Program-made: the position numbers and the translations under genes | NCBI GenBank assembly: GCA_947496605.1 | Contig: CANMDF010000005.1 | Coordinates: forward strand, 1-64,000 | DNA length: 64,000 nucleotides | Source: an uncultured Paracoccaceae bacterium | GTDB taxonomy: Bacteria; Pseudomonadota; Alphaproteobacteria; Rhodobacterales; Rhodobacteraceae | Reading direction: 5' to 3' | In this document: piece after piece, positions 1 to 8,376 of the stretch | How the letters are laid out: every line of letters starts with the position of its first letter | Position numbering within the stretch: position 1 is the stretch's first letter | Notes under the pieces: model-generated | What the model saw: the letters and a program-made list of their open reading frames with translations, nothing else | Told to the model about the DNA's origin: nothing | The model's database searches: none

Positions 1-261
1 ACCTGAAGTCGAGCGCAACGTGTTGCAAGCATACATGCCGATCTCGCCACCCCCTGCCCCATAGGCAATCATCGTTCCCTCGAGCATTTCCTGCCCGTCC
101 AGAATGTCCATCGCGCGTATTTGGACAGCCTCATCAAGTTCCTGAAACGTCGACAGCGCTGCCGCATGGCAATCAGGTTCATGCGTGAAGTCCTGTCTCG
201 TCTCCAATTCCGATCCCGTCTCGAAATTGAACACAACGATGATCAGCAGAATTCTCATCAT
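1..261 (-). CDS. Hypothetical protein, truncated by window edge
   Basis: An open frame on the minus strand starts at a double ATG (MMRILLIIVVF...) and stays open for 87 codons to base 1. It was absent from the ORF track, presumably because it has no stop in the window. A good Shine-Dalgarno (GAAGGGG) sits 4 bases before the first ATG, which is the main support. The first 11 residues are hydrophobic, so export or membrane attachment is possible. No family is recognised. It is divergent from ietA, and the gap between them holds a dyad shared with the transfer promoters. Confidence 0.6.
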   Translation of the reverse strand, partial: MMRILLIIVVFNFETGSELETRQDFTHEPDCHAAALSTFQELDEAVQIRAMDILDGQEMLEGTMIAYGAGGGEIGMYACNTLRSTSG

Positions 262-367
262 TGAACCCCTTCTGTGCGAAAACCGGAGCCTGACGGCCCC
301 GGCTTCCAGTGAAACTTGCGTTTTCACCTTGCAGGATCATCGCCGTCCCCGGCTGTTTCCTGATTTT

Positions 368-396
368 ACAATACCGTATTATTGTAGTTTTTACAA
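368..396 (-). promoter_or_regulatory. Shared operator dyad with a minus-strand promoter
   Basis: Bases 368-386 read ACAATACCGTATTATTGTA, an imperfect dyad (ACAATA...TATTGT). Nearly the same sequence lies in the mobC promoter (30440-30458) and, inverted, in the virB promoter (48474-48492). On the minus strand TTGTAA (391-396), a 17-base spacer and TATTGT (368-373) make a plausible sigma70 promoter for the truncated gene ending at the left edge. The regulator is unknown. Confidence 0.5.
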
Positions 397-588
397 CCAT
401 CAACCTTGTTGGTCAGCTGGGTCGCAGATCAAAAATAAGCGTACAAAACCAAGACACACAGCGGAACTTCGCCTCAAACCATTGTTTGGCTGACCAAACG
501 ACCAAATCAGCGCGAAATTTGAATTATCGGGTGACATTTTGCGATATCTGTCTATGATTCAAAGGATAGGGAACAGCATTGAAAGTGA

Positions 589-1608
589 TTGAAAGTGGCG
601 CGAAGTGATCTGGTCGTTGATCTAGTAAAGGCCGGAGTAACTGGTGATCAAGCATCCGTACGCATGACCGCAGAGGCGATCGCAGCGGATGAGCGTGCCA
701 AAAAACACACTGGGGTCGCGGACAGGATTGTGCGTGCTCTGACCATAACGCCAAAATCTGCCTCAAATGACCGTCCTGTCTCCAACGGAACAAGATTACG
801 CGACGGGAGTGGCTCGATCCAACGTCGCGAACCGCACCGTTCCATGGATCAACTGTTTCTGGACAAAGGGGTCCGAACTGCGTGCCAAGAGCTAGTTGAA
901 GAGCAACACCGAGGTGACGTCTTGCGTGCCCATGGTCTCGAACCACGGCATCGCATGCTGCTCACGGGTCCACCCGGCAATGGCAAAACGTCCCTAGCAG
1001 AAGCATTGGCCTACGAACTGGCGCTGCCGCTGTTCATTGTGCGCTACGATGCGATCATAACCAGCTATCTTGGTGATACCGCAACACGGCTGAGGCGCAT
1101 GTTTGACTTTGTTCGAACCGAGCCATGTGTGCTTTTTTTTGATGAATTCGACGCGATTGGCAAGGAGCGCGGTGATACACACGAAACGGGTGAGATCAAA
1201 CGCGTCGTCACCACACTTCTTATGCAGCTTGACGACCTACCGACTTATTGCGTGCTGGTAGGCGCCACCAACCATCCAGAGCTGCTTGATCGCGCAACCT
1301 GGCGCCGGTTTGAAATCAAACTCGAGCTTGGACGGCCCAGTGATGAGGTCATGACCGAATATTTCGCCGCGCGCATGAAGGAATTTTCAGACAACTTCGG
1401 CTACACCGCAAAACGATTGCGCAGCGCTGTTGCACCACTCAATTATTCAGAAGCAGAAGACTTTTTTATGGATATTCATCGTCGCCTCGCCTTGGCTCAA
1501 GGCAATGTCACCTTCCGTACACTGGTCAAAGATCGCGTCAAAGCATGGGCTATGCAGCACGGAAGGATAATCGGAGATGACAGATCGGCCGATCCTACGG
1601 CTGCCTGA
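589..1608 (+). CDS. ietA: AAA-family ATPase IetA of an IetAS defence/maintenance pair
   Basis: This 339-residue protein carries a Walker A (GPPGNGKTS, about residues 126-134), a Walker B with FFDEFDAIG, and an arginine-rich sensor region (LDRATWRRF), all typical of classical AAA domains. The N-terminal ~90 residues are unassigned. The next gene, overlapping by 32 bases, encodes a subtilisin-like protease. That ATPase/protease pairing is the ietAS pair, first described as a stability and incompatibility (toxin-antitoxin-like) module of Agrobacterium Ti plasmids and later listed among anti-phage systems. The only in-frame starts are TTG at 589 or GTG at 595, because a stop lies at 586. The function is inferred from the pairing and not demonstrated here. 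Confidence 0.85.
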   Translation: MKVARSDLVVDLVKAGVTGDQASVRMTAEAIAADERAKKHTGVADRIVRALTITPKSASNDRPVSNGTRLRDGSGSIQRREPHRSMDQLFLDKGVRTACQELVEEQHRGDVLRAHGLEPRHRMLLTGPPGNGKTSLAEALAYELALPLFIVRYDAIITSYLGDTATRLRRMFDFVRTEPCVLFFDEFDAIGKERGDTHETGEIKRVVTTLLMQLDDLPTYCVLVGATNHPELLDRATWRRFEIKLELGRPSDEVMTEYFAARMKEFSDNFGYTAKRLRSAVAPLNYSEAEDFFMDIHRRLALAQGNVTFRTLVKDRVKAWAMQHGRIIGDDRSADPTAA

Positions 1609-4186
1609 GCCAAGACCCGACGTCAGGTTGCCGGGAACGCCCGACAGACGACGGCGCCCCCAAGGCTTGGGACGGCAAGGCCAATCCGCGCGCCTAGGCG
1701 AAGCGTTTGAACGATTGGACGCTGCGTTTAGAGGCGAAAACGCCGAAGTCTTGCTACGGCAGGACCCGTCTGGCATCGCGCCAGAACGCGCACTGGTTTT
1801 TGAAACGGTCGTATCAATCACGCGCTTTCAAAATGCGGCTGCAAACGCAGGTTTTGAGCTTCTAATCGAAGATCCCTTGGGCGATGATTATGACATTCCC
1901 GAAGAAATGGTCGACGATTATGTCGACGCAGCTTCCCCTACACTTTATGCAACGATGCCGTCGACAAGCGACCTGCAGAGGCTTTTGTCGCTGTGGCGTT
2001 CCTATCAGGCCCAAGAAGACGCCGAACGCGGTTTGGCACCTTGGTGGACGCTCTTTTCCATGTTGTCAGACATCCGGGTTTGGGGACCGCAAGACAGATT
2101 GACGCCGGAAGTCCGCGCCGAACTTGCCTACCGTCTCAACCAAGGTGATGACCAACCTCTTCGCCTGGAACTCGAAATTTGGCCTACGGCCAACGCCACG
2201 TTGCGCCGCAGATGGCTCAGGGATAGCCGTGCAAAGATTGAAGCTTTAGGCGGGCGCATTCTCGCATCAAGTGAGATAGACGAAACCGATTTCGTCTATC
2301 AAGCTGTTCTGGCCGAGATGCCTGCCGACGCTGTGCGGGAAATGCTTGCCAACCCTATGGCGCCTGAAGGCGTCGCCAATCTCGATGGCCTACAGTTCAT
2401 TTTGCCACAAATGGTTGCCCAATCGCTGCCTGATGACAGTGATGCGGCGCAACCGCTTGAGGACGCTTTGGAACCGTTCTCTGGCGACGCACCCATACGT
2501 GCCGTCTTGCTCGACGGAACCCCCATTGCCGGCCATCCAGCTCTCAACAACGGCGTGGTCATCGAAGACGTTCACGACCTTGTGCGGCTGTCACAAGTGG
2601 AGCACAGACGCCATGCCACGGCGATGGCTTCGCTCATTTTGCGAGGAGATTTACAAGCTGACGGGGCCCCAGTTCCAGACGCACGGCTGTTGTCTATCCC
2701 GATCCTGATCGACGATGCCCACGGTGCATCTTCCCCCAATGACCGGCTTTTTGTTGATCTCGTTCATGTCGCTCTTGCCCGCGCCTTCCTGGGTGAAGAC
2801 GCATTGGCACCCGAGGCCCATTTGGTGAATTTTTCAGTGGGAATCCGGCAGGGCCATTTTGCTGGACGCATCGGTTCGCTCGCGCGGCTCCTGGACTGGT
2901 GGTCCGAACGCCATGGCATCCTGTTCATGGTTGCCGCCGGCAATGTCAGCGACGACTTGAACGTCGCGGGTACAACCTTCACCGCATTTGATGACGCTGA
3001 TCAAACTGAGCGTCGAAGACTGGTTGAAAGCGCTCAAAAAGAGTCCAGGCAGTTTCGCACCCTTATGGCACCCGGCGAGGCAATGAATGTCCTGACAGTT
3101 GGTGCATCCTCTCAGGACTTAAGCGCACCGAGGATAGGTCCACCAACGGGATCAATCATCCTCAACGATGCCGATGACCCCTACCCTGCCGTTTCTTCTG
3201 CGATAGGTCTTGGCGCTTTTCGTTCCATCAAACCCGACTTCATTGCTCCTGCCGGTGAGCACGAACTGCGCGCGTCATCCTCCGCCGACGGCGTAAGACT
3301 GCGGGTCGTGGACCGGACGCAGCGCTCGGGTTTAAACGTAGCGACGGTACAGCGTGGTGCCGCCAACACCTACAAAACCCGCGGCACCAGCTGCGCAAAC
3401 GCACTTTCCTCACGGGCGGCGCTGTTTTCTCTTGCCGCCTTGACTGATGCTGATGGACCATTTGCCGAACAGCCCCTCTCACCCCGTGACAAAGCGTTGC
3501 TGACAAAGGCTCTTTGTGTAAATGCGTCCTCATGGCCGGCTGCGGCCGTTGAGAAATTCACAGCAGAGTTCGCCCCAAACCCAAGACGGCACGCGCAGGC
3601 CAGAGAAGAAGTCTGTCGCTACTATGGCCACGGGCTCTTGAACGATCAGCGCATGCGAGAGGCCCCGGCCCAAGGGGCAACACTTGTCGGACTTGGCACA
3701 TTGCGTAAAGATCGTGCTGCCATTTTCGATGTTCCGCTTCCACCGTCGCTGAGTGGCGAAAGAATTGGGCGCTCAATGGTGGTGACCGTTGCCTGGTTTA
3801 CCCCCATCCGGGTCACACGGGCACGCTACCGTTTAGCAGCACTAGATGCCGTTCCACATGGCTACGATCTCTTCGGAGAGTTCACCGAGGATGACGGATG
3901 GGCACTCGCCATGAAGAGTGGGCAGTTGGACGCCAATCTTATCAAGCGAGGAACCGTCTGGTCTCGACGGCTGACGCACAGCAACCCAGTTGTTCCGAAC
4001 TTTGCGACAGACTTACGGCTCCCTGTCCGCGTTCAATGTCGCGACAGCTCTGGCGGCGGGTTGAGTCCCGACGATGACATTCGTTTTGCTTTGGCAATCT
4101 CTATGGAGCTGGAGGCTGAGACCAACTACGATATTCGTGAAGAGCTTGAAACGGCGCTTCGGGTTGGTGTGCGCCAGGAGGGTTAA
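1577..4186 (+). CDS. ietS: Subtilisin-like serine protease IetS
   Basis: The 869-residue S8-family protease has all three catalytic residues in order: Asp313 in AVLLDG, His346 in RRHATAMAS, and Ser605 in RGTSCANA. About 300 residues precede the protease domain and about 250 follow it. No signal peptide is visible, so the protein is probably cytosolic, as expected for a partner of the IetA ATPase. Its ATG lies inside the end of ietA with AAGGATAATCGGAG before it, indicating translational coupling. In the Ti-plasmid pair the protease is the toxic partner and the ATPase the protective one; in phage defence the two act together. Which role applies here is not visible. Confidence 0.87.
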   Translation: MTDRPILRLPEPRPDVRLPGTPDRRRRPQGLGRQGQSARLGEAFERLDAAFRGENAEVLLRQDPSGIAPERALVFETVVSITRFQNAAANAGFELLIEDPLGDDYDIPEEMVDDYVDAASPTLYATMPSTSDLQRLLSLWRSYQAQEDAERGLAPWWTLFSMLSDIRVWGPQDRLTPEVRAELAYRLNQGDDQPLRLELEIWPTANATLRRRWLRDSRAKIEALGGRILASSEIDETDFVYQAVLAEMPADAVREMLANPMAPEGVANLDGLQFILPQMVAQSLPDDSDAAQPLEDALEPFSGDAPIRAVLLDGTPIAGHPALNNGVVIEDVHDLVRLSQVEHRRHATAMASLILRGDLQADGAPVPDARLLSIPILIDDAHGASSPNDRLFVDLVHVALARAFLGEDALAPEAHLVNFSVGIRQGHFAGRIGSLARLLDWWSERHGILFMVAAGNVSDDLNVAGTTFTAFDDADQTERRRLVESAQKESRQFRTLMAPGEAMNVLTVGASSQDLSAPRIGPPTGSIILNDADDPYPAVSSAIGLGAFRSIKPDFIAPAGEHELRASSSADGVRLRVVDRTQRSGLNVATVQRGAANTYKTRGTSCANALSSRAALFSLAALTDADGPFAEQPLSPRDKALLTKALCVNASSWPAAAVEKFTAEFAPNPRRHAQAREEVCRYYGHGLLNDQRMREAPAQGATLVGLGTLRKDRAAIFDVPLPPSLSGERIGRSMVVTVAWFTPIRVTRARYRLAALDAVPHGYDLFGEFTEDDGWALAMKSGQLDANLIKRGTVWSRRLTHSNPVVPNFATDLRLPVRVQCRDSSGGGLSPDDDIRFALAISMELEAETNYDIREELETALRVGVRQEG

Positions 4187-4240
4187 ACTTCCTCTTGCAA
4201 GCCATCCAGAGCTAAAATGGCGCAAGCATTCTGCCTTACG

Positions 4241-4303
4241 ATTCATCTTGCCAAAAATATCCTCGGGGGAGTGCCCGAAGGGCGCGGGGGCAGAAAGCCC
4301 CGG
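4241..4303. repeat. Dispersed intergenic repeat, copy A
   Basis: A block containing CCAAAAATATCCTCGGGGGA followed by a GCCCGAAGGGC hairpin and GGGGGC...GCCCC recurs at 25608-25670 with a few substitutions. From memory, sequences of this kind are common between genes in Rhodobacterales and often behave as transcription-end hairpins. Here it follows ietS, which fits a terminator role, although there is no long T-run. Confidence 0.6.
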
Positions 4304-4316
4304 CAGCGCTGCAAAT

Positions 4317-4336
4317 GGGCCGCCTGTTGGCGGCCC
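4317..4336. terminator. Hairpin between convergent ietS and small gene
   Basis: Perfect 8-bp stem GGGCCGCC / GGCGGCCC with a TGTT loop, lying between two genes that end towards each other. Neither side has a strong T-run, so it may be a weak bidirectional terminator. Confidence 0.5.
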
Positions 4337-4343
4337 TTCTGCC

Positions 4344-4544
4344 CTATTCGGTGACTTCGCCCTTGTTTGGCTGGAAGGCCACCAGTTCGGTGACACCAAC
4401 GGGAAAATCGAGCTTCAGGGTGAGGAAGGTCTCGCCTGTGTCCCGTTTTGTGTTCTCGAACACTGCGCCAACCCGGCGGTAAGTTGTCTTTTCCGTGCCG
4501 TTGTCCTCGTACTTTACAGGAACGGTGAGCGTGTAATGTGTCAT
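4344..4544 (-). CDS. Small conserved plasmid protein (66 aa), paralogue of 22296-22511
   Basis: The ORF track starts this frame far upstream, but AACAAGGAGA sits just before an ATG at 4544, giving a 66-residue product. It is clearly paralogous to the 71-residue product at 22296: both share TYRRVGAVFENT / SFRRVGAVFENT and LKLDFPV.VTELVAF. Both also lie behind the same structured leader. The composition suggests a small beta-rich cytosolic protein with no signal peptide. The function is unknown; the DUF736 gene behind a third copy of the leader suggests a related regulatory class. Confidence 0.8.
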   Translation of the reverse strand: MTHYTLTVPVKYEDNGTEKTTYRRVGAVFENTKRDTGETFLTLKLDFPVGVTELVAFQPNKGEVTE

Positions 4545-4650
4545 TGGGTTTCTCCTTGTTTCGATGAAGGTGAACAAACGCATCGAACGAGGGTGCGGCG
4601 CAGGCTGAAAATCGGAGGCTCCCCCGGAAACCGTTTTTCTGCTTGCCGTG
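4545..4650 (-). promoter_or_regulatory. Type-1 structured leader, copy 1
   Basis: Read on the minus strand, GGCAAGCAGAAAAACGG pairs with ..TTTTCAGCCTGC across an inner GC hairpin, followed by CATCGAAACAAGGAGA directly before the ATG. The same arrangement precedes 19507 (DUF736) and 22296 (paralogue). The distance between hairpin and ribosome site varies slightly, while the ends are strongly conserved. It may be a 5'-UTR regulatory element or a single-strand-active promoter. Confidence 0.65.
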
Positions 4651-4944
4651 GCACTACCACGGGTACGCCAAACCCGCGATGCGTCACCTCCATCTTTCCA
4701 GAAACAAGGAGAGCAAAACCCAAGGCTCCTACACGCCGGTCTCTGCCCAAGTTCGACATCGGCAAGAAGAGACATCGGTGATCCCGCAGGTGGCGCGGGA
4801 TCGAGGATGATGGGGACGTCGCGCCTTCCGCTCCGCTCTAGGCACGACGACGACTTTTCCATTGGTGTTGTCCGCCCAACAGACCTGGCCTGCCCAGTAA
4901 ATCGGCAAGCGCCCGACTAAAGCCGGTCGTCTCATGGCAGGGCC

Positions 4945-5146
4945 GTGTCCTCGGCTGCGCCTGCGGGCCGCACCACCCCTGCCCCACGACCAATTGACAG
5001 TTCATTCCAGCCCCGTGGGTCGGGCTACGCCCTCTCCCACTCTGTTCCGTCCGGAAACATGCGTTTCCGGTCAGATCAGATTGGCCAAGGCGCATCCCAT
5101 CGGCGGAAAGAGGTCAAAAGACCCGACCGCATCACCACAAGGAGGC
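4945..5146 (+). repeat. Type-2 leader repeat, copy A
   Basis: About 200 bases are shared, imperfectly, with 22756-22946. Common blocks include GTGTCCTCGGCT.CGCCTGC, CGTGGGTCGGGCT.CGCCCT and CCCATCGGCGGA. Inside is a perfect 8-bp hairpin at 5051-5070 (CCGGAAAC-ATGC-GTTTCCGG). The copy at 22858-22877 has the same shape but a different sequence. Each copy ends a few bases before a ribosome site and a plasmid gene. The stretch 4651-4944 before it shows no recognisable gene. Confidence 0.7.
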
Positions 5147-5151
5147 CAGAC

Positions 5152-5538
5152 ATGGCTATGGACGTGAACGACCGACACGCGGTTATTGCAGAACAGAACG
5201 ATTTGGTTCGGGCCGCACTCGCGGACCCCAAGGCGTTTAAGCAAGTCAATGAACAAGGAATCGCATTCAAGCTGGTTTGGACACCGGGGATCAATGAGGC
5301 GTTCCTCCTGACGGGCAAGATCAAGCACTTGGCCAAGGCTATCGCCGCATTCGATGCATTCGAGGCTGATGACGATCCCTATCAAGAACGGGACTTTGCA
5401 GCGCTCGAAGTCGAAGGCACCAAAGTCTATTTCAAGTTCGACTACTACAATCTGACGATGGACGGAGGGTCAGAAGACCCCGCTGATCCCGCGCAAACCG
5501 TGCGCGTTCTCACGGTCATGTTGCCCTCTGAATACTGA
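5152..5538 (+). CDS. DUF3768 family protein
   Basis: This is a 128-residue protein. The ATG at 5152 is chosen because AAGGAGG sits 6-7 bases upstream, and the longer ORF-track start runs through the leader repeat. The sequence (FKLVWTPGINE, ..LTGKIKHL.., KFDYYNL, DP..T.RVLTVMLPSEY) matches my memory of DUF3768, a family carried by alphaproteobacterial plasmids and integrative elements. It has no membrane segment. The function is unknown; it usually travels with ParB-like, DUF736 and ArdC genes, as here. Confidence 0.8.
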   Translation: MAMDVNDRHAVIAEQNDLVRAALADPKAFKQVNEQGIAFKLVWTPGINEAFLLTGKIKHLAKAIAAFDAFEADDDPYQERDFAALEVEGTKVYFKFDYYNLTMDGGSEDPADPAQTVRVLTVMLPSEY

Positions 5539-5545
5539 AATTGGT

Positions 5546-5565
5546 CACCCCGTGCAGGCGGGGTG
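5546..5565. other. Intergenic hairpin after DUF3768 gene
   Basis: CACCCCG-TGCAGG-CGGGGTG forms a 7-bp perfect stem just after the DUF3768 stop. There is no T-run, so it may protect or process the mRNA and not terminate it. Confidence 0.4.
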
Positions 5566-5604
5566 CGCCATAGGCGCTGCCTGCGTCGGAAAGGAGGTGA
5601 ACAC

Positions 5605-5733
5605 ATGACCAGAGCAATTATCGAGCAGCGCAAACGCGAAGCAATCGCGCTTGTGAGAAAGGGAGGTCTCTCCGCCAAGATCGGCCTCGCCTTTCTGAAA
5701 CAATTTGGCGGTGAACGCCACCGGTTCGAGTGA
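5605..5733 (+). CDS. Small hypothetical protein (42 aa)
   Basis: The ORF is too short for the track but is supported by a near-perfect ribosome site, AAAGGAGGTGA, 4 bases before ATG. It encodes a basic, probably helical peptide (MTRAIIEQRKREAIALVRKG...). It sits between DUF3768 and the ParB-like gene in the same direction, so it is probably co-transcribed with them. No family is recognised. Confidence 0.55.
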   Translation: MTRAIIEQRKREAIALVRKGGLSAKIGLAFLKQFGGERHRFE

Positions 5734-5764
5734 ACCGACAAATGCCGCCTAAGCGGCCTCGCCT

Positions 5765-5780
5765 CACCCCTTTCGGGGTG
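5765..5780. other. Hairpin in the leader of the ParB-like gene
   Basis: CACCCC-TTTC-GGGGTG is a 6-bp stem 45 bases upstream of the ParB-like start. A second small stem (GCCGC-CTAA-GCGGC) lies just before it. This could be a weak terminator of the upstream small genes or part of the leader. Confidence 0.4.
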
Positions 5781-5825
5781 GGGCATCGATACCAAAATTT
5801 TCACCATGAAACAAGGAATGCCCCA

Positions 5826-7637
5826 ATGAACGACCAAACAGAAATCAACCCAATCATCCAAGAAATCCCTTTCGCTGATCTTCATATCTCGGAGCTGAAC
5901 CCGCGTTCTGTCGTCAATGATGCCAGTATCGCAACGCTTGCCGAAAACATCCGCACCTATGGTCTGATCCAGAACATCGCGGGCTGCCCCGAAAAAGATG
6001 GCATCGGTATTGTGGTGGGTGGCCGTCGCTATCGCGCCCTTGCTTTGTTACAAGACGATCCGCGCTTCCAAACGGTAACAGTCAAGATCGCACCCGATCA
6101 GGCAACCGCCGAGTTTTGGGCGACAAGCGAAAACGCGCAGCGCGAAGCCTTGCATCCAGCGGATGAAATTTGCGACTTTCGCGCGATGGAAAAGCGCGGG
6201 GCAAGCGTGGGCGATATCGCAATGGCCTACGGCGCGACTGAGGCCCACGTCTATCGCCGCCTTGCTCTGGCAGGTCTGCCCGATCCCGTCATCAGCGCCC
6301 TGCGGGATGGCGAAATCAGTCTCTCCAACGCCGCTGCCTTCACCATCAGCGATGATGAAAAGTTGACGCTGGAAGTGTTGGAGCATGTACGCGGAGAAGG
6401 CGAAAGTGATCACCGTATCAAGAAGATGCTCAAGCCCGATTCAGTCAAAGACAGTGATCGCCGCGCGATCTTTGTGGGCCTTGACGCCTACAAGCAAGCC
6501 GGTGGTCGCGTTGGTGGCGATCTATTTGCCGAGGAAACCCTTTTTGACGACCCAGACCTGCTTGCCGACCTCTTTGCAAAGAAGTTGGAAACGGCTGCTG
6601 CTTCGTTGGTGGTTGAGGGCTGGAAATGGGCTGACACCATCGACGACAGCTATGTCGGTTACTACCAGATTGAGCAGATGAAGCTGGCCCGTATCTATGC
6701 AGAAGGTGGCGTTCTGTCTGACGATCTGAGCGAGGAATACGACAACCTCGCGGAATTGGCCGAGGGAGATGTCCTGAGCGAGGAAGGCCAAGCACGGCTG
6801 GATGCCTTGCAGAGCGTGTTGGATGGCGACTTTACGGACGAGCAAAAGGCCCACGCGGGTGTTTTGGTCTTCGTTGATCACAGCGGACAGTTGCAGATCG
6901 AGCAAGGCTTGATCCGTGGTGAAGACAAGAAGGCGGCTATCGAAGCCGGAATTCTTGCCAAGTCCAACCATGGCGGTGGCACAGCCGCAAAGTCACCGAT
7001 CTCGCAAAAGCTGGCCTCTGATTTGGAACGGATCGCACGGGGCGCACGTCAGTCTGCCGCGCTCCGCGATCCAGACCTCATTCTTGCGCTTTTTGCTTTC
7101 CAGCTTTCGGGCAAGTCTGGTTACACCCGCCCCTTTGGCTTGCGCCAAGACGAAGTGCCAAATCTGCCGACTACGGAATTTGCAGGCTACAGCATGGACG
7201 ACCGTCTGACGACGCCAACCAAACCTGCCAAATTCGGCAGTGACATGGCTCGTGTGTTCCGCGCCTACAAAGCCAAAGGGACAGAGTTTATCATGGAGGA
7301 AATCATTCGGCATCTGGCCGCGCTGATGACGCTTGATAGCGACATGGCCGAAGTGGTGGACAAGGCGGTTGAGACCAATATTCGGGACAATTTCACGCCG
7401 AACGCCGAGAACTTCTTTGGCCGCGTGGGTGGTCCCTACATGGTGGCCCAGTGGCAGGAGCTTCTTGGTTTGGAAGCCGATCATCCGACTGTCACAACCT
7501 TTTCCAAGCTCAAAAAGGCTGAGAAGGCGGGCAAACTGGAAGACCTCTTTGGTGATCCAGAGACCCGCGATGCCCATGGTCTGGATGATGCCGCAACAAT
7601 CCGCATCGCCAACTGGCTTCCCGAAGGCATGAAATGA
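5826..7637 (+). CDS. Large ParB-like protein (ParB/Srx N-terminal domain)
   Basis: The product has 603 residues from the ATG at 5826 (AAGGAA upstream). The N-terminus has the ParB/Srx fold: IPFADLHISELNPR..., then LAENIRTYGLIQNI and the GGRRYRAL box, followed by a helix-turn-helix-like segment (VGDIAMAYGATEAHVYRRLALAGLP). The remaining ~400 residues are an acidic C-terminal region with no assigned domain. Classical partition ParB is about 300 residues and sits beside ParA; this one is twice as long and far from the parA gene at 29 kb. It is therefore more likely the accessory ParB-like nuclease/DNA-binding protein common in plasmid leading regions than the partition protein. That distinction is inference. 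Confidence 0.82.
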   Translation: MNDQTEINPIIQEIPFADLHISELNPRSVVNDASIATLAENIRTYGLIQNIAGCPEKDGIGIVVGGRRYRALALLQDDPRFQTVTVKIAPDQATAEFWATSENAQREALHPADEICDFRAMEKRGASVGDIAMAYGATEAHVYRRLALAGLPDPVISALRDGEISLSNAAAFTISDDEKLTLEVLEHVRGEGESDHRIKKMLKPDSVKDSDRRAIFVGLDAYKQAGGRVGGDLFAEETLFDDPDLLADLFAKKLETAAASLVVEGWKWADTIDDSYVGYYQIEQMKLARIYAEGGVLSDDLSEEYDNLAELAEGDVLSEEGQARLDALQSVLDGDFTDEQKAHAGVLVFVDHSGQLQIEQGLIRGEDKKAAIEAGILAKSNHGGGTAAKSPISQKLASDLERIARGARQSAALRDPDLILALFAFQLSGKSGYTRPFGLRQDEVPNLPTTEFAGYSMDDRLTTPTKPAKFGSDMARVFRAYKAKGTEFIMEEIIRHLAALMTLDSDMAEVVDKAVETNIRDNFTPNAENFFGRVGGPYMVAQWQELLGLEADHPTVTTFSKLKKAEKAGKLEDLFGDPETRDAHGLDDAATIRIANWLPEGMK

Positions 7638-7643
7638 AAATTC

Positions 7644-7665
7644 GGCAGGGCGCTCGCGCCCTGCC
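7644..7665 (+). terminator. Terminator-like hairpin after ParB-like gene
   Basis: GGCAGGGCG-CTCG-CGCCCTGCC is a perfect 9-bp stem 7 bases after the stop, followed by CCTTCT. It is a likely terminator or mRNA end, although the T-run is poor. Confidence 0.6.
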
Positions 7666-7697
7666 CCTTCTACTGACGGACGAAGTGGAGATCGACG

Positions 7698-7979
7698 ATG
7701 CAGCCAGACTTTACAGCTTACAAACACCCTGTCCTCGCTGTCGCCTGCCCGGACTGTAAGAGGACTGCAGGCGTCTGGTGTGTGCGTCCAAGCGGTCACA
7801 AGGCCGCCGGACTTCATAAATCGCGCCGCGTAGCGGCGGACTGCTTGTTTGTCGCTTTCCATGGGTCAGACGCCAGTATCGAACGAAATGGCGATGGTTG
7901 GATGATCGATCCAGTTGGACGCGTTGAACGAAACCGGCTCGAAGCTGCAACCAGCGTTCAGGGGGAGCTTTTCATGTGA
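7698..7979 (+). CDS. Small zinc-binding protein
   Basis: This 93-residue protein has a CPDC...GVWC.RPSG...LHKSR pattern near its N-terminus. The C-x2-C...C...H spacing resembles the small zinc-finger domain seen in phage and plasmid DNA-associated proteins. The C-terminal half is unassigned. The GGAG ribosome site supports the ATG. It lies downstream of the ParB-like gene and ends just before a strong terminator. A nucleic-acid-binding role is inferred. Confidence 0.7.
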   Translation: MQPDFTAYKHPVLAVACPDCKRTAGVWCVRPSGHKAAGLHKSRRVAADCLFVAFHGSDASIERNGDGWMIDPVGRVERNRLEAATSVQGELFM

Positions 7980-8037
7980 CGACGACGTGCGCCTCACAGC
8001 GCACGAACATTCTAATCCTTGTGGTGAGGATCAACTT

Positions 8038-8063
8038 GGCTCCGCTTCGGCGGGGCCTTTTTT
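8038..8063 (+). terminator. Rho-independent terminator
   Basis: GGCTCCGC-TTCG-GCGGGGCC, an 8-bp stem with a UUCG tetraloop and one G-U pair, is followed directly by TTTTTT. It ends the 5.1-8.0 kb transcription unit. Confidence 0.9.
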
Positions 8064-8376
8064 GTGAAAGGCTACATAGTTTGACTTTTTCGGTCTCCAG
8101 AACTCAGCCTTTTGGCAAAGCGGCCCTTTGGCTGGGGAGCGGCGAAAGAGTTAATAAGGCCTAAATTGCAAATGCTGCTGTCGGCACGAAGGGCTTAGAC
8201 TTGCAGAAAGTCGACTTTGACAAAGTTGTCGACGGCCCATTCCTGCCGTTCACACCCAACCTTAGATGCTGCAGGTGCAGCCCGCTTTGCGGTCATTCGC
8301 CGCGAATGCAAAACCTAAGATGTCGGACTCACAATTTTCGGGCAATCTGATGGTTGGACGTTGGGTGCACTTTGCA
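8064..8376. other. Gene-free stretch with a compound palindrome
   Basis: No convincing gene is seen in these ~310 bases. At 8210-8233 an inner CTTTG-A-CAAAG palindrome is flanked by two GTCGAC sites, making a compact compound dyad. It could be a binding or recombination site marking the left border of the accessory island; there is no other evidence for this. Confidence 0.35.

Noticed and set aside
4074-4781. Plus-strand 235-residue ORF
   Set aside because: It covers the ietS end, a repeat, a terminator hairpin and the antisense of a supported small gene.
6993-7862. Minus-strand 289-residue ORF
   Set aside because: It is antisense to the ParB-like gene and spans its terminator; the sense frame is clearly the real one.
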